Assembly (NCBI GenBank): GCA_944739405.2
Contig: OX123199.2
Coordinates: 8,235,898-8,299,897, forward strand
Source: Euclidia mi
Taxonomy: Eukaryota; Arthropoda; Insecta; Lepidoptera; Erebidae
Reading direction: 5' to 3'
Length of the DNA: 64,000 bases
The notes under the pieces are model-generated. The model did not search any database. It was not told the DNA's origin and saw only the letters and a program-made list of their open reading frames with translations. Below are positions 11,516 to 22,097 of this stretch, piece after piece; within the stretch, counting starts at the first letter, position 1, and each line of letters begins with the position of its first letter. Both the position numbers and the translations under genes were made by a program.

Positions 11516-12933
11516 GTACAGCTGCTATAAGCAAAACATATACAGACAAATCATTCGTGAGGAATAGCAATCGAATCCAACCATCGATACGGCAGAGCAC
11601 TATTTATTATTTATTATAATATACTGTATATTTATATTGTATTAGCATTTACGTTACATTTTTTGATAAGAACATTGGTATGAAAGAGCAACAGTAAGCT
11701 CAATGTCGAACATACAAGTAATAATATTGTGTATATTTAAGTTAAAATTATTGGTCTTAAAATATACTGACATTTTAATAACCTAGATATAATATGTTTA
11801 GCTATTTGAAGCCTTCAAGAATAGAATTTCGTCGATGCGATACAAAAATACTCAAGCTCGATAACGATCGTCTGATTGGCGACCACTTTCTTCTCTATGT
11901 ATAGTAATTGTACAGTCAACGTCCATGAAGAAACTATCATTCGACGAAATGTTTGTTCATCTATGGACCCACCACACATACAAACACAATGTACGAATCA
12001 GGTCCAAGTTTTCTTTACTAGTTTACTGATTATAACAAATAAACTCCGTCCTACTCTAACCAAACTTAATCCCTATCTAAAAGGGTTATGGATGGTGTCA
12101 GAAGCGCATTAAGTGGGAATCTAGCTCGCTTCCGCTAGATCGTAAGACTATAATACTTTAAGAGCAGAAGTACCTGCATTCGATAAACGTAAAATACACA
12201 AGCTGAAAATACTTTTTTACTAATAAACATACAAAAGTTACCAGATAAATAATGAAAACCATCCACTACTTTTTTCTAAGATAGCGACAAGGGCTGATAT
12301 CCCACAAATTGAGATAAAATTTAACTTTGCGCAAACCCGCCTTTGGCATCTAAAAATAAAATTGGGGCCTCTGAGAAATGTAACCCTAAAAATGTAACTT
12401 TTCAATGGACTATTAAATGTTTCTTTATTATTTCTTTCAGACTTGACCCTTAGTGCAATAAATCTATATATAAATACGTGAAGCGAAATTTTGTGATCCC
12501 TTTTTACAAGAAATGCGCCAACCAGTAGCGCATATCGAGACTAGTCTAGAGCAGGACGCGAGCAACGTTATTCATTCCTAAACATTTTTTTTTTACAGGT
12601 ACCGTTTGACGGAACGACATCAATATGTAATTTTTGTTGACGTTTGATTAACCATCGTATAGCCCGACAAGCGGGTGAAGCAGCTACTGCTCATAACATA
12701 GAAGCGTAGAATCATTGTGTTTCATACCAGAATCCAATACTACGAGGATGTCAAAGACATGTTCTTTACGCGAATATTCTGGAAGTACGACGAAACATTG
12801 CAGAATATATCCTACGCAACATACAACCACCACAAGAGGTATGTTTTGTACTTTATAAACATAATTTTTGATTTAATGAACTTACCTCCGCGACGAATAG
12901 CAAAACTATTATTTTAATAGATAGATAATGAAA

Positions 12934-13013
12934 TAAACACACATTTTTACGGTTTTACGCGCGATATATATATTTATTAATATCGCGTATAAAACCGTAA
13001 AAATGTGTGTTTA
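12934..13013. repeat. Long inverted repeat, 33-bp arms
   Basis: Arms 12934-12966 and 12981-13013 pair with only one or two mismatches around a 14-bp AT-rich loop. The sequence could be a tiny palindromic MITE. Confidence 0.9.
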
Positions 13014-13082
13014 TAATAACAACCGCGAAAACCTAAAAGTGTTCAGATAATATAATATTCATTTTCTCATATAATATAGTGT

Positions 13083-13443
13083 ACTAGCTTTTGCCCGCCG
13101 GTTCGCGCGCGTTAAATTCGGAGTAACACAAATCTACTTTCAGCGTCAAGTTGTGTGAAGGCACTCCTGATTATTCTAAAGACTTCAGAAACTCTACCGG
13201 GTACAAAGTAACTCGGTCAGTATCCATGACATTATCTACCGAAAGGTACATACCTAATAACATCATCTTGCATATAAGTAATCAAATGTCAAAGCCATGT
13301 TCTAATACATGTCCAATATATACGTATATCTATAAACATTTTCGCATTTATAATATTAGTAGGGAAAATCGGTTCAGCCGTTTTAGCGTGAAAACGGGAC
13401 ATACATACATACACACTTTTGAATTTATAATATTAGTAGGTAG
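13083..13443. mobile_element. Dispersed repeat starting TACTAGCTTTTGCCCG
   Basis: The left edge TACTAGCTTTTGCCCGCCGG and the right part GGTTCAGCCGTTTTAGCGTG followed by AATATTAGTAGG are the two ends of a very common interspersed repeat of insect genomes. The class is not certain. Confidence 0.6.
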
Positions 13444-13789
13444 TGTATTATAGAACCATTGAAATGTATGCTTTGAGCAAGAAACTAACCAGAATTATTT
13501 ATTATAAAGATCGCGTTTGATGGCACGAGATTTGTGTGCCATAAGTGCTGCGTTCGAATTGAAGCTACTCTAATATACCTCCACCTGCTCAACCAGTACC
13601 CAGCCCCGGCTTTTATAATAGATTAACTAGAGCCACCAATACATTCCGTCGATGCTTGATTGCTAACCGCAAGAACCAACAACTTGGCGTTATGTCAAAT
13701 GCAATAAAAGTGCATCTCCTGAGTAACTACAATCTGTATATATGTACCTTCACGAGCCCGCATCTGCCAGCAACACATAAGATCACTTT

Positions 13790-14110
13790 CTATTAAAGAG
13801 TCGAGTGAGATAGTTCTTGATCAAAATGAAATCACTGCTGGATGTGTACAGGACATAATTAAGATGTTCGTGAGAGACCGAGAGAACAGATGCAATCTTG
13901 ATTTCGAAAATATAAACGAAATATCAGAAAATTATCTGAAGTTTTGGACGGGCCTAAACCATGAAAACTTTCACATATTATTAAATGCAGTTCCATCACT
14001 CCCAGAACGTTCTTCAACTCCGAAACAAGATTTAGGTGTGTATTTGTGCAAGAGCCGAAATGGGGAACCCAAAATCTTTAATGTTTTAAATAAATATATT
14101 GACTTGGCAA
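13790..14110 (+). pseudogene. N-terminal fragment of a DDE transposase (possibly Harbinger/ISL2EU-like)
   Basis: An open frame from about 13790 through the ATG at 13864 encodes a stretch containing ENYLKFWTGLNHENFHILL and LPERSSTPKQDLGVYLCK. The pattern of Trp-Thr-Gly-Leu followed by a Phe-x-x-Leu-Leu helix and then a Leu-Leu-x-Lys-x-Arg-like helix resembles the region before the catalytic domain in DDE_4-type transposases common in moths. After about 14090 the resemblance stops although the frame stays open to 14202. No catalytic residues are present. Assignment is by eye and tentative. Confidence 0.4.
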
Positions 14111-14439
14111 TCTTGGTATTTTTGACAAGTATTGTTTTTATGGGATACCTATTACATTCACCCTTTTTAATAGAGCTCCACTTTTCAACAGTGACAATAT
14201 AATTATTACACTTTCTCCCTTTCAATATTAGATAAGATGCTATTAACGCGCTGATAAAAACATACGAGGCCACGAAATCCATACAATGGATATCCAATAA
14301 TTGACTGAGCGCTAGCCTCGTTAGCTGATTCAATGAATGCTGAATAAACACAACAAATCGACTAAAATGCATAACAAACTCAATAACCACATGAAAAAGA
14401 AAGCGTTCCAGTAAATTGATTACTCAGTTTATATACCTA

Positions 14440-14665
14440 ATAGGGTGCATAGGGTTCCCACCAAGAACTTAGGTTCCTAAGCCAACCTCACCTGCAAGTG
14501 GTGCACCTGCCGATCAACGGACGAGGCTCTGGCAAGCAAAATATCCCGATAAGCGGCAATAGGCTCGCTACCTATTACGTGGGATCAAAACACTGGCGAA
14601 AAGTGGGCGTTTAATATGCCTCTGCCTACCCCTTCGGGGAAACAGGCGTGAGTCTATGTATGTGT
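14440..14665 (+). mobile_element. SINE-body fragment
   Basis: Shares its right part (CGGCAATAGGCTCGC, TATTACGTGGGA, CTCTGCCTACCCCTTCGGGG) with the other SINE copies at 15.4, 26.0, 33.5, 44.1, 48.3 and 60-61 kb. Its left part, from CCCACCAAGAACTTAGG, matches the copy at 33.8-33.9 kb but not the others. No pol III promoter boxes were seen in it. Confidence 0.7.
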
Positions 14666-15059
14666 ATGTATGTATATACCTAATAAAATAAACAATAGTG
14701 TCCTAAAATTAACACAAGAATTTTAATTTCCATGTGCAGTAAATTATTGGCAACTCTGAAAAATATCAGCTTGACCGCTTACAGTTTCTAGTAAATCTCT
14801 CTAAAATTATGAAAGTTTGCAAGCGAGATGATTCGAAAATTTCATAAAATACCTATGAGGTCGAAATAGTATTTTAACTTAGCCAACTGTTAGGAAGAAA
14901 TAAACATCGAAATTCTAGAGCGGTAGTAAGTATAATAAACGACAGACAATAATTCAAATTAAAGGTGACAACAATACTGAAATTGTATGTGGTTGACAGC
15001 CAAAAAACGGATTCAAGTTTCTTTTTTCAGTTCGTGCGTATGGTATAAGTAGTACCTAT

Positions 15060-15247
15060 GGTATGTGGCCGCCACGGCTGGTGTCAGGCCGCCCGAAGGC
15101 CATGGCCCACATAGCCTAACGATTCTTGTCACAAGGACCGGGACCGACAGCTTTACATGCCATCCGAACACGGTAGCGCTCTAATGTAAATGCCAAACGC
15201 GGTCACCCACCCAAGTGGTGACCTGTGTCAGCGTTACTTAACTTTGC
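15060..15247 (-). mobile_element. 5S rRNA-derived SINE copy
   Basis: Read on the minus strand, 15247 to about 15198 closely resembles the 3' half of 5S rRNA: AAGTTAAGTAACGC, then CACTTGGGTGGGTGACCGC, which covers the internal control region. It is followed at about 15180-15128 by a domain GTAAAGCTGTCGGTCCCGG that also occurs in the tRNA-headed SINEs at 20.2 and 38.1 kb. The 5' half of the 5S sequence is absent, so the copy is truncated or diverged. Confidence 0.65.
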
Positions 15248-15424
15248 CAAATTATTACGTATGACAAGCCAAGTCATGCTTATGAACGCTACTGAGAATT
15301 CAATTAATTATTTATTTAATACCTACCAATAGTATTAGTACTTATTAATAATTCCTAATCGATCCTTTTTATTACATTTTAGTGACTTTATAGTTATTAT
15401 ATGTCACATATGACTTAAATTATG

Positions 15425-15605
15425 TGTTATTGGGTTTTGCCGTTAGGAAATTCTCAGTAGCAGCACGGAGTCTGGTAATGTGCCCGGTACGGCAATAGGC
15501 TCGCCCCCTATTACGTGGGACCTAAAAATTCCTGACGAAATGTGGGTGTAATATTACACCTCTGCCTACCCCTTTGGGAATACAGGCGTAAGTCTATAGA
15601 GTAAA
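15425..15605 (+). mobile_element. Headless copy of the TTACGTGGGA SINE family
   Basis: Plus-strand copy of the body of the SINE found whole at 44.07-44.31 kb. It begins at GTTATTGGGTTTTGCCG and ends at ACAGGCGTAAGTCTATA. The tRNA-like head is missing, as expected from 5' truncation. Confidence 0.8.
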
Positions 15606-16510
15606 ATAAATAAATATGACTTAAATTTTATATTACTTAAGTGCATTACATGAATAACATGCCAATTCAAGTGTTTTGGACGATGTACCTAGATCCCGAA
15701 AATTAAACAAGAGTATTTAAATTGACAGACAATTTAAAAAATACACGCTACCTGGTCAGAGCGTGGTGATCACAGTTCTAATCTAGTAATTGCTTTTTGT
15801 GCATTTGTCCGAAGGGGTCTTTAATTTTTAGATGTGGAGGGTTCCCATAAAAAGTTTTTGGGTCGGTATCGTCATGGGGTCTCATTCCTTAGAACGTTTT
15901 CCGTCATTCTTAACTCTCTCAACAGATGGCTTTACTAGTATCGATTGTTATTGATAACTTTTATGCATAAATAAGAAAATAAAGTTCTAAAATATGATAT
16001 TTATTAATTAAAAAATCCCTTTATTACGATTAAATAAAAAAATGAAACATTTAATTGAATATGAATATTTTTGAAAAATATGATGTGCACTTCGTTGCTC
16101 TGGTGGCCAAAATACGTACTAGCTTGTAGTAAAACGTTACAATGAGTTAACTTTCACTCGGCATTCATAGATGGCGCTTTTACGTATGTATATATTTATT
16201 TTTATTTAATTTGGTATTAATCTGTAGATGGTAAAATAAATAAATATTTATTAAATAAACATCAAATATTTGAAAATGTAAGATATTATGTTAACCACTG
16301 AACGGCCATGAGTATTTATTTTAAAAAGTACCTGTATAGGTACCTAGTCGAGCGATTGCGTTTTGTTTTTACATTTAAGTACGTAAAAGTAGTGTAATTT
16401 AAATTTTATACATAATAAAAACTTACTGTGTTTGTAGTAGTATTATATAATTAATTTTCATAAATTATGTTAATCAATATGCGTCTTACATTTATAGCTA
16501 CCTACCTATA

Positions 16511-16716
16511 GTCTGTTCAAGATACGAAAAAATAAAATGTAAACAAACCATAAAATGGTTCTTTTAATGTCGCCTTCGCAACAAAAGTAGATTTAAGTTA
16601 AATACTCCAAGCGAAAAATGCAGTTAGTTTTACAAAAATACGCCTGTCCCTTCAATTCATAAAATGATACTGTATATTTTTTACCTTTTATTTTTTTCGT
16701 AGGTATCTTGAACAGA
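16511..16716. mobile_element. 206-bp MITE with about 25-bp terminal inverted repeats
   Basis: Left end GTCTGTTCAAGATACGAAAAA is mirrored by the right end reading TTTTTTCGTAGGTATCTTGAACAGAC (2-4 bp difference). There is no coding capacity. The flanks ATA/AATA do not give an unambiguous duplication. Confidence 0.75.
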
Positions 16717-17106
16717 CAATAGCAACTAATAAACAGTTGATGTTGAGTATGTTGTAAATCAAGCTAATGAAAAAAACAAAACGCATTTTTAAACTTTGAT
16801 AGCCGACTTCTCTAGAAGTCTAGAACTCATTCGCTTGGTTCCCGATAGGTATAGTATTAAATTTATCTATGCCGATAGTCATGACTTCATGAGTCGCACA
16901 ATTGCAAAATCGCGTACCAAGTACACCAAGTGCGTCTCTATAAAAATACCAGGGTCGAAAACCAGGTATCAATATACTTGCAAGTTTTTGGGCACTCGAG
17001 TATAGAAAACTTCGTGTGACGCCCTGGTAATGCAGGTAAAAAAGTAAACCTTATCTTAATATGAGTAAGGATGTTTATCGCAAAATTTGGTAATGGACTT
17101 TTCTAA

Positions 17107-17279
17107 ATACTTTCATGGAAATTTATTCCTTACTACCATATATTTAAGGAACTTTGTCGCGCAAAACCTTGCAATTTTTATATTCCTGAGTACTCAAAAT
17201 ACTTACAAGTATTTTAGTGTTTTGTGCGATAAAGTTCCGTAAATGTATGGCAGTAAGGAATATTATTTCATAAAAGTAT
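17107..17279. mobile_element. Palindromic MITE with about 60-bp inverted arms
   Basis: Arms 17107-17168 and 17217-17279 are diverged reverse complements around a 48-bp centre. One arm (TTTTGCGCGACAAAGTTCCG type) also occurs alone at 21.33-21.40 kb, which supports a mobile family. Confidence 0.75.
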
Positions 17280-18329
17280 CTGTAGGGTAAATACGCCATA
17301 ACGTCGGCCCCTCCCCAAACTTCGGCCGTCTGCACATTTTCGGCTTGCGTTCATTTAAAACGTTTTGAAGTTACAAATTTGCCACTCGAATTACAATCTT
17401 AGTTCATAATCTATATGTACAACCGTTACTTTCCGATTACGTTACACACTCTTCGCATACTGAGCGTCAGTAGCGATTGCGCCGTCGAAGCGTCAATTTC
17501 ATATTTAAAGTACCTTACTTGCTGTGAATACTCACACTTCGGGGATTGATATTAGAACGGTCAGACATTCCTTTTTTATTGTTTTAAGCATTATTATTGG
17601 TAATTAGTGATTTTTACTATATTTTGAGATAGATTTTTCAATGTTTAACGTATTGTTTTAAGGGAAAATAGGAGGCCGCCAATAGAATACCAATTTTGAA
17701 TTAAAACCGGATTCTCGGCCGTGGCCGACTAAAAGTAAATGCAGTCTGTTTTATAATTGCCAATTGTACTAATTCCATTGCCTTAATAAGAGAATTTGCA
17801 ACGCATATAGGCAAATAAATTTATTTTACGTTTAATCGCCAAATACCGGCCGGGGTGATATTAGTTGAATCTCGAGAAATAATGTACACAAAATAGAGGC
17901 TGGCTTTAGAAACATTAAAGATCGTAATGTCGACCAGCCTCGAATTCGAGCCCAACTAAACAGGCTGATTACTTTTCTTATTTTCTCAAAATTAAATATT
18001 TATTATATGTTTATTTATTTATAATATAAAGAGTTAAGTTTAAATGTAGGAGTTCATATTATTGAAAACATTTATATTAGCTTATTATGGTATGGAAATA
18101 TAAGATATAAATGCTCTTTGGAACTTGCTACCTTAACCCATGTTAATTACGTAGCTTAAAAATATAAATATATTCAATAATGATACTCTGGGCCAAAAAT
18201 GGTATGAATTATTTTTGAAAAGATATCCAGAACTAATTATAATTATTTTGATGTTTACTTTGTTATAAATTGTAATACTTACCTAACGTTATTTAAGTGC
18301 AAATAAAAAAATACTTTACCTACTATTAA

Positions 18330-19342
18330 CCTTTAGCTGCCGACCTGGACTAAACGTAGCACTTACACCGACGTGACGACTGAGAGACGTCAAACTTTAA
18401 GTACTTAAATAAAATGTGTATTTGGATGCTACATTTTTCTATTTTATACATTAAAAAGATTGGTGTTTGAGGTAACAAACTACAGAATTAAAAAAAAATA
18501 CACGCTATTTTTCAGGTAAAATCAACATTTATACGAGAGATCACAATTATTTGGCACTAAATTTTAAGGACTTACTTCAGTCTCGTTTTTCTCAAATATT
18601 AAGTAATTAACAACAAATGAACTTAAAATATGTTATCTTCTATAAACTATTATCAAAATAAAACATAAATCTTACTTCCTAGTTTAAAAATAAAAATAAT
18701 GACAGACCTCGAATATTTGGTACATTCACTATGGACGTTTGCAGTCAATGCATATTTGTAGGCAGCAAGTAAGGCACATTGGTTTCGTGCATTTGCAGCA
18801 ACAGTACTTCGTTCGCCTTTTCAATCGACTGGGACAGATTGCACATGTCTTTCTTACACCTTTATCTGGATTCTGATGTTTTAGGTGGTGGAGGGCATAT
18901 CGGCGGGTCCAATAACTCGCTCGGTACTTACGTACTTAGTCGCAATTCTCTTGGGATCCTATCATCTATCTACCTATCAGACGCGTAATTTCATTTCCGG
19001 GAGGACTTGTTCACGTGCCAGCAAGAGTAAAATTTGGCCACGACTGATGTCGCCCTTGTTTGACTTCATCAGACTCTATAAGCTAACACACATGAATACC
19101 GAGGTGACGACTGAGCGACGTACGGAATTTAGTACATAAACACCGTACTTACGTCTATGAGACGTCGATCGCTCCAATACGGAGACGTGTTCACTCGCCG
19201 TGGGCGCAGCGTCGCCTGATGGCTTGCGACGCGGAGGGAGGAAGGTAGCGGGAAGAGCGACGCCGAAGGTGGCGTGATTTTAGAAATATTTCTAAATTAA
19301 AAGTTATTACGTCTGTGAGACGTATAGGTCGGTAGTTAAAGG
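18330..19342. mobile_element. piggyBac-like non-autonomous element (1013 bp)
   Basis: Flanked by TTAA at 18326-18329 and 19343-19346. Left terminus CCTTTAGCTGCCGACC is mirrored by right terminus GGTCGGTAGTTAAAGG (14 of 16 paired). TTAA target sites with CC/GG ends are diagnostic of piggyBac-type MITEs. Subterminal ACGTC-containing motifs occur on both sides (about 18370-18400 and 19305-19322) together with GTGACGACTGAG at 18373 and 19102. The short ORFs inside show no transposase resemblance. Confidence 0.8.
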
Positions 19343-20203
19343 TTAAACAAATACGATTAATAACGTATATTTAGTGAGACTCCTGCCAAAATAAATCATA
19401 TTAATAATATTTATCCGTTTTAATTTAAAATATCCTATACCCGGCCGATATTTGGGAAAAACGCGACCGACCATGGCCCGTGAATGGCCGACTTTAGGGA
19501 TTTTTCGTTCTCGACGCATATAAACCTTAGTACTTTTTCCTTGTAGTAGAAATGTCAACCTTATGCCCATAAACATGAAATAGATTTATCAAACTATCCA
19601 AAACCGCATCGGAAGCTATCCTTTCGTTGCAAATTGATGGTGCCAGACCGATTCCAAGACAGAAAAACCGTAAGGATGCCGACATTTAGCCTATTTACCC
19701 TACTACGTTACGGTTGGGAGTCGGTAATACGCGAAACGTCGCTCACCTAGCAGTATAATGGCACATTTACAAAAAAAGCGATATTGAGCTTTTACGGCCT
19801 AAGTGTTTAAAAGTGTATAATTTATAAAGCGGTAAAACGGCACGCTGTTAGTCTTCCTATTTGTTGAGAAATGGCGTAAAGTGTCAATGTAGTACTTAGT
19901 ACGTTCCTCCCGCTTCCGCGCATAACAACGGCTTATTTGTCAGTTGTGCCGGGCGAGGTGCAATCGCTTCTAAATCTGTGTTGGCGTAAGTGGCAAATGT
20001 GACATTTTATTAACGTAGTAAGTTAGTAAACATTAAAAAAATTCAAAAGACATTTGGCGAAATGGCACATTTGACAAATGTGACATCGCTATTTTACTTA
20101 AACGCGAGTATTCCATGCGCAAATCTAACTCACAGCTAACTACAGAGAGACAAAGCTTGCAATGCTTATAGTTCTGTTTACTGCTTAGTCAATTAATAAA
20201 GAT

Positions 20204-20575
20204 CATCCTCCTAGGGTTATCCCAGTCTCAATCTGGGCTCCGCTTCCTAGTCTAACCGGATTTGGCTGAATATTAGCTTTTCCACGGAGCGACTGCCTGT
20301 CTGCCCTCCGCAACCCGAAGGGATAGCGATATTCCATGGTTTAGACTAGTGTCAGTATAGTTAGAAGGTACTGACGCCCTGTAACAATTGTCAAAGATCT
20401 TCATGACAACCGGGACCGATGGCTTAACGTGCTCTCCGAGGCACTGGACAAGCGATAATTTACAATTCAATACGCACATAACTCCGAAATGTCATTGGTG
20501 CGCGCCGTGGATTCGAACCCGATCCCCTCTGCATGGCAGTCTATTGGTATCTCCACTAGGCTATCGCTGCCTTTT
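20204..20575 (-). mobile_element. tRNA-derived SINE with 19-bp target duplication
   Basis: On the minus strand the element starts GGCAGCGATAGCCTAGTGG (A box) and has the B box GGTTCGAATCC. It is followed by a body with GTTAAGCCATCGGTCCCGG and an end containing GAGGATGATC. Direct repeats TTAGTCAATTAATAAAGAT at 20185-20203 and 20576-20594 are perfect, marking a target-primed insertion. Length and order match the copy at 38.1 kb. Confidence 0.9.
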
Positions 20576-21254
20576 TTAGTCAATTAATAAAGATACTTAA
20601 AGGTAAAGTAAACTTCCTTAAAATTTCGGAGCAGTAAGGTAAACCTTGATTTGTATCTGGATTTCACTATCGTACCTTTATTTAAACTTAAACTGCCAAG
20701 CTTTTAAGTGCTTTTGTTTTTATAACGGAGAGTAACTATCTCACCATAATTTAAAAAATATATGATAATTACCTACGTTTACAATAAAATTAAGAGATGA
20801 TTCGTGATTATACTTTATTTTATTCATTATAGTTTGATGATGACTATTTATTCACGTTTCACCAGCTAAATATAGGTTATTATAATATTTTAGTTAAACT
20901 TTTTATGTATGTTGATTTCAAATAAAAACTGTTATTTTCTATTAACGAAATGTCTTAATCTCTTGGTTTTCACATCCTGTTTAATTATGGCTTTGGGGGC
21001 ATATATGACATTTTTGGAAGTTGTTAAAAGTATAACGGCACAATTGCATGGCTTTTCTTCTTTTTTGACTGTTATGAAGCAACTCCTGGAAACCTGAAGT
21101 GGAATTTTTTATCCCTGAGTATCTATTAAGGTCTATACTAGTTGCTAAAACCATAAAATTCATGATATAACGTAAAATGAAGTCATAACTTCGTTTCAAA
21201 CATTTGTAAAATCTTTGACCCTCATTTCTGTAAAATAAGAAAAAAGTAGATGTG

Positions 21255-21495
21255 TCATTATACTGCCAGGTGTGCGACGTGTTCGCGTACGTTCAAGTAA
21301 AAAATACTTTGAAAGTGTTGCAAATATTTTAGTGTTTTGCGCGACAAAGTTCCGTAAATGTATGGCGGTAAGGAATTATATCCCATGAAAGTAAAAGTAC
21401 TCCGTTACGATCGTGGATCGGCAAAACGCGAGACGCTATCGCGTACGTTTAATTCAAGTAAGAAATACTTTGAAAGTGTTGCAAGTATTTAAAAA
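21255..21495. repeat. Fragment of the 17.1-kb MITE family between short direct repeats
   Basis: TTTTGCGCGACAAAGTTCCG and GTATGGCGGTAAGGAATTA at 21333-21387 match one arm of the palindromic MITE at 17.1-17.3 kb. It lies between two copies of a segment GAAATACTTTGAAAGTGTTGC-like (about 21305 and 21460). Confidence 0.65.
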
Positions 21496-21499
21496 AAAA

Positions 21500-22097
21500 T
21501 CGTTACAATCAGCTTCAAAATTACGAATCCTACAAAATAAATGATTTTATAATAGTTAAATTTAGTTTTTTATCTAATTCTGTTTATCCACTTTAATGGA
21601 GGAATAAAAAACGACCTAATTTATCAATTTAAAAATATTAATTTGCCAACATCTGGATTTGAGTTAATTATCTAAATAACTAACTTGCACGTTTGCATAA
21701 CTTGCTTGTAAGGCCGAATTAATAAACCAATTGTAATGACTAGCTTTTGCGCGCGACTTCGTTCCCGTGAAAGTTAAAGAGAAAAAATTCCAAAGTTTTT
21801 GCAAGATTTTTTGTTAGTTGACGAGGTATCATGGTTTCATAAATAAAAAAATAAAATGAACTGTTGTTTCATTTCTACATTTTAATAGTTACCTACCTAT
21901 TCCCCTTTTGCAATCTCGACGTTCGCTTCGCCAGGGGTTCGCCATTTAGGTTACATTAATTTCGCCTGAATACCAATTTAATTAAGAATATAATAATACA
22001 AATAAAGAATAACAATTTTCACGAAGCAGAACTCAAAGGAAAGCACCACCTAGTATAGTAATGTACCTATTATATTATCTGTAGCATGCACCACAGA
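21500..22097. other. No gene seen
   Basis: AT-rich. ACTAGCTTTTGCGCGCGAC at about 21739 and CTTCGCCAGGGGTTCGCC at about 21927 resemble edges of dispersed repeats, but no complete element was defined. Confidence 0.4.

Larger units (their letters stand above)
10100..13082. other. No gene seen; two hairpins
   Basis: AT-rich sequence with no supported gene. It contains the perfect hairpin at 11462-11515 and the inverted repeat at 12934-13013. Short ORFs here, including 11876-12112 and 12717-12917, show no family resemblance. Confidence 0.5.

Noticed and set aside
13083..13443. 100-codon plus-strand ORF at 13151-13453 as a gene
   Set aside because: It lies inside a dispersed repeat whose ends are recognisable.
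15198..15247. 5S rRNA gene
   Set aside because: Only the 3' half of 5S is represented, diverged, and joined to a SINE body.
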